A stretch of 11,269 nucleotides of DNA, taken from positions 60,222 to 71,490 of the forward strand of contig NOKP01000066.1 in NCBI GenBank assembly GCA_002682825.1, given 5' to 3'. Positions 6,429 to 11,269 of this stretch are shown one piece after another; the first letter of the stretch is position 1, and each line of letters starts with the position of its first letter. This stretch comes from Neonectria sp. B-13 (Eukaryota; Ascomycota; Sordariomycetes; Hypocreales; Nectriaceae). A program made the translations under genes and the position numbers. The notes under the pieces are model-generated. The model had not been told where the DNA came from. It ran no database searches and saw nothing but the letters and a program-made list of their open reading frames with translations.

Positions 6429-8103
6429 TTATCCTTCAACACAGAACCTCCTGACAATATCCACCAACCTCCCTCTCATCCTTCTCGTATCAAAAACTTG
6501 TCCGTGATCCAAATCTTGACACCATAGCACATCCAGCCCATTACTCTTCCATATTCCATCTTCCCACTGACTAGTTTCCAAAATCCAATCATCTGCGCCT
6601 GTTAGATATGCCCCAATTGCTTTCGTGTCAATTACTATGTCGCTGCTAGCTAGCACAACAGTCACGCGATGGCCCTGGATGTCTTCCTTCCACAAGATAT
6701 TATCAGCCCAGAAGAAGCGGCGGAATAGCGTATGCGAGACGCCCATGTCCTTGGAGCCGAAGTAGGAGAACAGGTGTTCATTAGCCTGGGTTGGCTTCCG
6801 ACAGATCTAAGTGTTGAGGAGGTTAGTTGGGATTGTTAATAAGGATGTAGGGAAGACTTTACAAAGTTGTACGCTACATCAGGGAGATGTAGCAGAAAAG
6901 ATACCGGATCAACAAACACAATCGGTCCAATCTTCTGCGCAATCTGTGGTGTGTGAAGGAGATGTGCAGCAACCACGCTTCCGTACCTTCATATGGCAGA
7001 AATTAGTACAGGACAATGACCAGACATAAGTCGAGAGAAAGCGAGAGGGGGCACCCACGAGTGTGATACGAGTACAATCCTATTCCACCCATGTGCCTTT
7101 AATATGCGATCAATCTCCTCACACATCTCGTCTTTCAACAATGCCTCAGCTGTAATCCTAGAGCTTATAGGCATGATCTCCAGGGCAATAATCCCCACCT
7201 GTCCATCCGATGGATCCTTGGCATCCGCGGCATTGAGGTCGCCCAAGAAATTGATATATGGGTAAAGTCCAATGCCGATGCCGTGGATGAACAGAATGGG
7301 GAGTCTCGTTGTCGACATATGCGGCCGGTACCAGTAAGTGAGGGTTTTCGCAGGGGAGCGATAAGCGGAGAAGAGAGTGAGAGGGCGCAAGGGGAAAACA
7401 GCGAGAAACGATGTGCGGTAGAAGTCGAAGGAGTGATAGTGCATATAGACGGACGCTATCGTATCGACGACAAACACACACTATAGCATGAAGTTAGAAA
7501 CCTGACTTTACTACGGGGGGATAAGCCCACGCGTATCTCGCTATGGAAACTGACCAGATACCATGTCAAGCTGCGGTGTAACATCTCGACCTTATCAAGC
7601 GTCAATCTGAGGCACTGGGCGTTGCCGAGCCCAGGTTCCAACTTCCTCCCTAGCAGCTTCTCTATCTCTCCAGCGTACTCCTCGAGCTCCTCGTCGTGTG
7701 CCAGGTCAGAATCTCCAGTGTTCAAAAACCCCCACCGGAAGAAGTCCTTGACGTTCTCCCGCTTGATCTCCGCAGCTGGCGCGTCCCGGAACCATTTCTG
7801 TAAGTACCGGTCCGGATTCGGGATGTTTCTGTGGCAGCGCCAGAACAACTTCCGGCGATCTTCGCGGGACGCAGTCGTGGGATGAGTCGCGCCCCTCTGG
7901 AGGTAGGCGTTGCGCGGGAGATAGACAGCATAGTAGAATACCGCCTCGAGAATGAGCCATACCTCAAATATGCGGGGGATGCGGAACGGAAGATCGACTA
8001 GCGAGCTGACCAGCGAATAGAAGATGCTGAAGGGTGCCACCAGGTGCAGGAAGAATATGGACGTCCGTATGAAGGCATACTTCCAGACAGATGATTGTGC
8101 CAT
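6429..8103 (-). CDS. Membrane-anchored alpha/beta hydrolase, four exons, intact
   Basis: Minus-strand exons 8103-7555, 7480-7059, 6986-6863 and 6806-6429 give 1473 bases, 490 residues, with no internal stop. The introns are 74 bases (GTCAGT, CTAAC, TATAG), 72 bases (GTGGGT, TACTAAT, unusual GAAG acceptor) and 56 bases (GTAAAG, CTAAC, TTAG). The start GCCATGG has a good context. Residues about 10-37 and 46-63 are hydrophobic and should anchor the protein in a membrane. The hydrolase core begins near residue 243. HGIGIG (249-254) is the oxyanion-loop motif. SHSYG (322-326) is the nucleophile elbow with Ser324. Asp421 (ASSDIVID) is the likely acid and His466 (LDHGQVF) the catalytic histidine. 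The long N-terminal extension before the core matches uncharacterised fungal hydrolases of similar size. The substrate is unknown, with lipid or ester hydrolysis most plausible. It is convergent with the EBP-like gene, with its broken paralogue between them. Confidence 0.9.
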
Positions 8104-8149
8104 GGCGAAGCGCAGATAATAACGTCAGCTAAGGAGCTTATCCTCGGCT

Positions 8150-8181
8150 ATTGGTGGTGTTGCTTGGAAGAAGATTTTATA
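8150..8181 (-). promoter_or_regulatory. Promoter elements of the hydrolase gene
   Basis: On the minus strand a TATAAAA box (plus 8175-8181) lies about 72 bases before the ATG at 8103, and a CCAAT motif (plus ATTGG, 8150-8154) lies 47 bases before it. The TATA distance fits fungal genes. The CCAAT is closer to the gene than the TATA box, which is not the usual order, so it may be fortuitous. Confidence 0.4.
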
Positions 8182-8657
8182 TCAGTCATGTCTAGAGTGT
8201 ATTTCCGTTGAATAGGCCAAACCAATTTGTTGGGAACTGTTGACGGCCGACTTACCCGGCGTCGTGCCGAAAACCGTGGATTCTATCAAGACTTAACATG
8301 TAAAGAGATGATATCAGCAGGGACAACAGTCAGTTGGACGGTTATCAATTAAGGTTAAGGTGCAGGCAGGTAATTAACCTCATTGAGCTATGAAACAAAC
8401 GGTTCCTTTTGCCGGACCTCATGTGCCCAAGATAAACGAGACAACCGACAGAAACAGAAAGCCTTCTTGGGTCCAGTGTCAAGCGACCGAGCATTCGCAA
8501 GAGATATTCATGCAACGACATGTGAAGATCATTTGTTTGGCCGGAACGCGAACGCCCTGCAGGCACAAGCCGATATGCAAACGTACCTAAATAACCAAGA
8601 CGTAGCGCTTCCTAGTCGCTCCTCGCCCTTGCGTTTTCCACACCTCATTCGCTCATC

Positions 8658-8795
8658 ATGGTCGAAGTGGGGCCGCCCTCTGCTCGACGGCTAGAGAGGA
8701 AGCCTCGTCTGTCTTCTGAAGGTACCCCTCAAGCTACAAATCCGACCTTTCGTCTAGCCGCTGCCATCGAGCCGAATAGTCTCCGTATTCTATAG
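8658..8795 (+). CDS. Short 45-codon frame, possible 5' remnant of a gene
   Basis: The ATG at 8658 (CATCATGG) follows a pyrimidine-rich leader of the kind seen before the real genes here (about 8605-8655). The predicted peptide (MVEVGPPSARRLERKPRLSS and onward) is basic and reads like the disordered N terminus of a fungal nuclear or regulatory protein. It ends at TAG 8793-8795 against a run of eight G. A possible splice donor, GAAG|GTACCC, lies at 8719-8725, but no convincing downstream exon was found. It is either a truncated gene, a very short gene or chance. Confidence 0.25.
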   Translation: MVEVGPPSARRLERKPRLSSEGTPQATNPTFRLAAAIEPNSLRIL

Positions 8796-9356
8796 GGGGG
8801 GGTACAGTGTGTTAGTTAATAAGGATCATTTTGAGTCCTAAAATAGCCATTGGATCTTTCTTTATGACCCTGTCATCAGGGAGCTGAAAATGGCCACTGT
8901 CGCGTCGTGGCCGGCCAGAATCAGCACCTCCATAATCGGCCACCTTAGAAGTAGGGCCCACATTTTCATCGTTTTACAGAGGCCCAAAAGAAAGTCTGGT
9001 AAGGGCTCATCGTCGCAGACAAAGGGGTTTGGCATGAATCATAGGCCTTATCTATGTCCAAATTCTCTTCATGTTTGCATGTTGGTTGAGCGACCCCTCC
9101 TTTCCCAACCCTCTTGACAGCGCCAAACTACCCGCACAGATCTGCTGGCTCCCCACATACGCTACCTGTCTCCATGAGCGAACCAAGGCAATTGTGCGCA
9201 CAGTCGCATCGAGCACCCCGATTTCCCCATTCAATCATTCCTCCGCCCCCTGCCATCGTCTGACATGACATCATTTGCTCGTCAGGCGGGCATTGACTCC
9301 CATCTGCAGCATTTACTTTCCCATTTATTTTCCGTCTGCGGCTAAGCTCCCTGCAC

Positions 9357-9400
9357 AATGATGGCGCAATGACGGCGCAATGACGGCGCACCGACGTCAT
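9357..9400. repeat. 11-base tandem repeat, three copies and a diverged fourth
   Basis: The unit AATGACGGCGC occurs at 9368-9378 and 9379-9389, preceded by a copy with one change (AATGATGGCGC, 9357-9367) and followed by a diverged ACCGACGTCAT (9390-9400). The last contains CGACGTCA, one base off the TGACGTCA bZIP site. Each unit also carries the half site TGACG. It may be a small minisatellite or a cluster of bZIP-like half sites. Confidence 0.7.
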
Positions 9401-9795
9401 CGTGGAGCTTGCTATCTACCCAATACTCCAACCAATAGTCACTGCACGACGTGATACTAAGTTGAGACAATCAAGGAAAATGGCCTATGAACCATTTTGG
9501 AGCTTGTAAACAAATGTTAGTAGAGTAGGCACTGATGTTATGTACTGCAAGAGCAAATCTATGCAGCATAGCAAGGCCGACGGATTGTGAGCTTAATTGT
9601 CAGAAAACTAGTGTGGCACTCAGATGACTTGTATTGTCTATGTCCTTGTCCCCCTGGGCTATCTCTGTGGTGTTCAGGGGATATCCCCTTTGTTGACTGC
9701 CTTCCTATTCGGGCTGTGCCAGGTAAAGGTTCGGCGAGCTGTCTGTGGACCCCGGAGGTGGTCACCTGACCACCTTGTTGATCCAATGTACATGA

Positions 9796-9897
9796 TCCAA
9801 TCTAACATTAATCAGCTTCGACGTCAAAGGGGCTTACAACGGAGTGTGTAAGGAGAGATTGCTTCAGAGAATGGAAGCCAGGGACATTCCAGAAAAC
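9796..9897 (+). mobile_element. Fragment of a LINE (Tad1-like) reverse transcriptase
   Basis: The frame reads SNLTLISFDVKGAYNGV and then CKERLLQRMEARDIPEN, about 34 residues. This is the motif-A region of non-LTR retrotransposon reverse transcriptases as found in fungal Tad1/I-type elements: a polymerase Asp in SFDVKGAYN followed by the KERLLQRM helix. An in-frame TGA lies just upstream (9793-9795), and after about 9897 the expected continuation (the segment leading to the PQGSPLSP block) is absent. The piece is therefore an isolated, dead scrap, with no endonuclease, RNase H or terminal A tract recognised nearby. Confidence 0.7.
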
Positions 9898-10847
9898 CGC
9901 CGGACAAGGCGAACCACCAAAAGCGTATCACCCTTGATACCGGGCTGTCAACGTTGATGCTATTAGAAAGACCCGCGAACCCAGAACTGTATCGAATTAA
10001 CAAGGGTATAATGAGCTCTTTCCCGGAAATTTCCACGCATGAAGGTGTTTTAGCTTTAGTTCTTCAATCAACCAATAGTATTTCAAAAGCTCCTTACCTC
10101 ATGAACCAGATACAGTATCGGATTGTTCCATGGAATAGATATTAAGTCTGTATCCTGTAGTATTAGTAGCTCGGATTAAGATCCAGGTGAGACACTAAGT
10201 TAGGAGGGTAGAGTGGAAGGGTTGTAGAGTGCACCGGCCATTAGCTGAACTACTCGGCTAGTGGCACTTTCGCTGGACCTATCCCCAATGCTTCGGGTCT
10301 GGTTGAAGCTGGGCTATAGAGATATCTAGTCTGCTAGGCTTAGATTTCGCCCATGAACTGCTCGGGGCTGCGTCTGATAGTCTTTGGGGGTTGCTTATAC
10401 TTCGTCGATTGGTGCTCTAGAGTGCTCCCTTCGTTGACGCCGACGCTTTATCCCCTCAATAAGCACACGGTTCCGCGGGTACACATACTAGTTTTCTCTT
10501 ACTAATACCTCCTTGGCAATTCGTAGCAATTTCCCGGCATCTAGATATCGTTTTGTTGTATACTCTCTCTCGAGAAGAGGACATTCAATCCGAAAGGCCT
10601 CGTTCAGTCTCGACTAAACTCGAGCGGTGTTGGTTTCTCTCGCATCTTGTCGGAAGTTCTGGATCAACGCCGAGATCCTGCGGTGCAGGTGCAAGAGAAC
10701 GAAGGTAAAGGTGGTATCATGTCGCATTCCCGTGCTTAGAAACTAATTAACTAACACTAGATACGCCGGGTTGGTAGTATCAGTTCTAATAACTTCTCCA
10801 GCCGACGGTGACCGCTTCCAAACTACTCCCACCAGCCCTGCGACTAC
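9898..10847. other. Intergenic region, possibly further transposon debris
   Basis: About 950 bases without a supported gene. Two overlapping frames around 10500-10700 stay open for 40-70 codons but match nothing I recognise. The stretch 10180-10340 could be untranslated or 3' sequence of the same class of LINE as the fragment at 9796, but no coding motif supports this. Nothing else was seen. Confidence 0.4.
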
Positions 10848-11269
10848 TTAGCCCTCATCACCTTTATGCTTTCTCCTCTCTTTCCTTGTCATTTCAACCT
10901 CTAAAATCCTTTCTTTGGATGTTTTGCCCTGCAACCCATTGTCATCTCGGTCAAAATAGAGCGCCCATAACCCCTGGTCTTCTTGCACAGCCATGAATCC
11001 CTCCCAGCCCTCTAAGGTAATTCTCTTATCGATCTGAGTGCAATCCCATGGCCCAATAAGTTGGTCTTCCGCGTCTATTTGTAGGCCATACTTGACCTCA
11101 TAAGTTTCTTGGTCCACATATATCCAATTTAATTGTAGAGAAGCCCACATGTCGATGCAAGATTCCACCGGGGAGCGGCACAAACATCGGCTTTGGGAAC
11201 GACCCCTAGGCTAGAAAGGAATCTAGATGCTACTGGCCGCACATTTTTGTCCCGGGAGCCGAAGAGCCA
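10848..11269 (-). CDS. Conserved fungal hypothetical protein, C-terminal part, cut by right edge, apparent frameshift
   Basis: The minus-strand frame ends at TAA (10850-10848). Its readable part contains IDMWASLQLNWIYVD, then GPWDCT, then ITLEGWEGF and GLWALYFDRDDNGL, and ends in a basic Lys/Arg tail (MTRKERRKHKGDEG). I recall the GWEGF...GLWALYFD pattern from uncharacterised ascomycete proteins; no enzymatic motif is visible. Further upstream, 11269-11211 reads well in a different frame (WLFGSRDKNVRPVASRFLSS), whereas the downstream frame meets a TAG there. The two parts join if one base is missing near 11203-11215, next to CCCC/GGGG. The ATG-like start at 11183 is only TTG, so the true N terminus lies beyond the window. 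It is either a real gene with a sequence error or a pseudogene. Confidence 0.6.

Larger units (their letters stand above)
8182..9795. other. Intergenic region with no firmly supported gene
   Basis: About 1.6 kb in which no long frame shows family motifs. Frames at 8383-8694, 8890-9117 and 9128-9400 (minus) were read and not recognised. The supportable items are a possible orphan gene start at 8658, a run of eight G directly behind it (8795-8802) and an 11-base tandem repeat at 9357-9389. Confidence 0.5.

Noticed and set aside
7283..7960. Several 60-90 codon frames on both strands inside the hydrolase gene
   Set aside because: All overlap exons of the intact four-exon hydrolase in other frames and have no motifs of their own.
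9128..9400. Minus-strand 90-codon frame over the tandem repeat
   Set aside because: It includes the 11-base repeats and low-complexity stretches, with no family similarity seen.
1..11269. A biosynthetic gene cluster, CRISPR array, tRNA or rRNA genes
   Set aside because: No backbone synthase, transporter set or pathway regulator, no spaced repeat array, and no tRNA cloverleaf or rRNA sequence was recognised on either strand.

Overview
The window reads as nuclear DNA of a filamentous ascomycete, most likely Eurotiales-like. The genes are single and monocistronic, and they are split by introns of 51-74 bases with GTATGT/GTCAGT/GTAAAG-type donors and CTAAC/CTAAT/CTGAT branch points. Pyrimidine-rich leaders precede the start codons and intergenic stretches are long. 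No bacterial signals were seen. Three genes can be built almost completely, one runs off the right edge, and two degenerate pieces (a hydrolase-paralogue pseudogene and a LINE-type reverse transcriptase scrap) are recognisable.

Layout. Positions 2-448 (+) are an open, unrecognised reading frame cut by the left edge, with a 44-base near-perfect palindrome at 31-74. Positions 449-2035 are intergenic and hold a strong G-quadruplex run and several small dyads. Positions 2036-3319 (+) encode a two-exon protein of about 410 residues with a C-terminal coiled coil, resembling a family of fungal hypotheticals. Positions 3494-4907 are intergenic; the last 400 bases, upstream of the next gene, carry a G-rich/C-rich/G-rich block, a perfect TGACGTCA site and short direct repeats. 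Positions 4908-5684 (+) encode an emopamil-binding-protein (EBP/EXPERA) sterol isomerase-like membrane protein. It has one intron and an apparent one-base frameshift in a run of seven T. Convergent to it, 5799-6140 (-) is a broken partial copy of the last exon of the neighbouring gene. Positions 6429-8103 (-) are an intact four-exon membrane-anchored alpha/beta hydrolase of 490 residues.

The right third (8104-11269) is mostly non-coding. It holds a possible orphan 5' gene end (8658-8795), an 11-base tandem repeat (9357-9389), a short reverse transcriptase motif-A fragment of a Tad1-like LINE (9796-9897) and the C-terminal part of a conserved fungal hypothetical on the minus strand (10848 to the edge), also with an apparent frameshift.

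Nothing ties these genes into one pathway. The EBP-like and hydrolase genes are convergent neighbours with separate promoters. The signals most worth checking are the homopolymer-linked frameshift in an otherwise perfect EBP gene, the hydrolase pseudogene with one unusually conserved patch, the in-frame stops around the coiled-coil gene, and the palindrome at the left edge. I found no convincing new multi-gene system.
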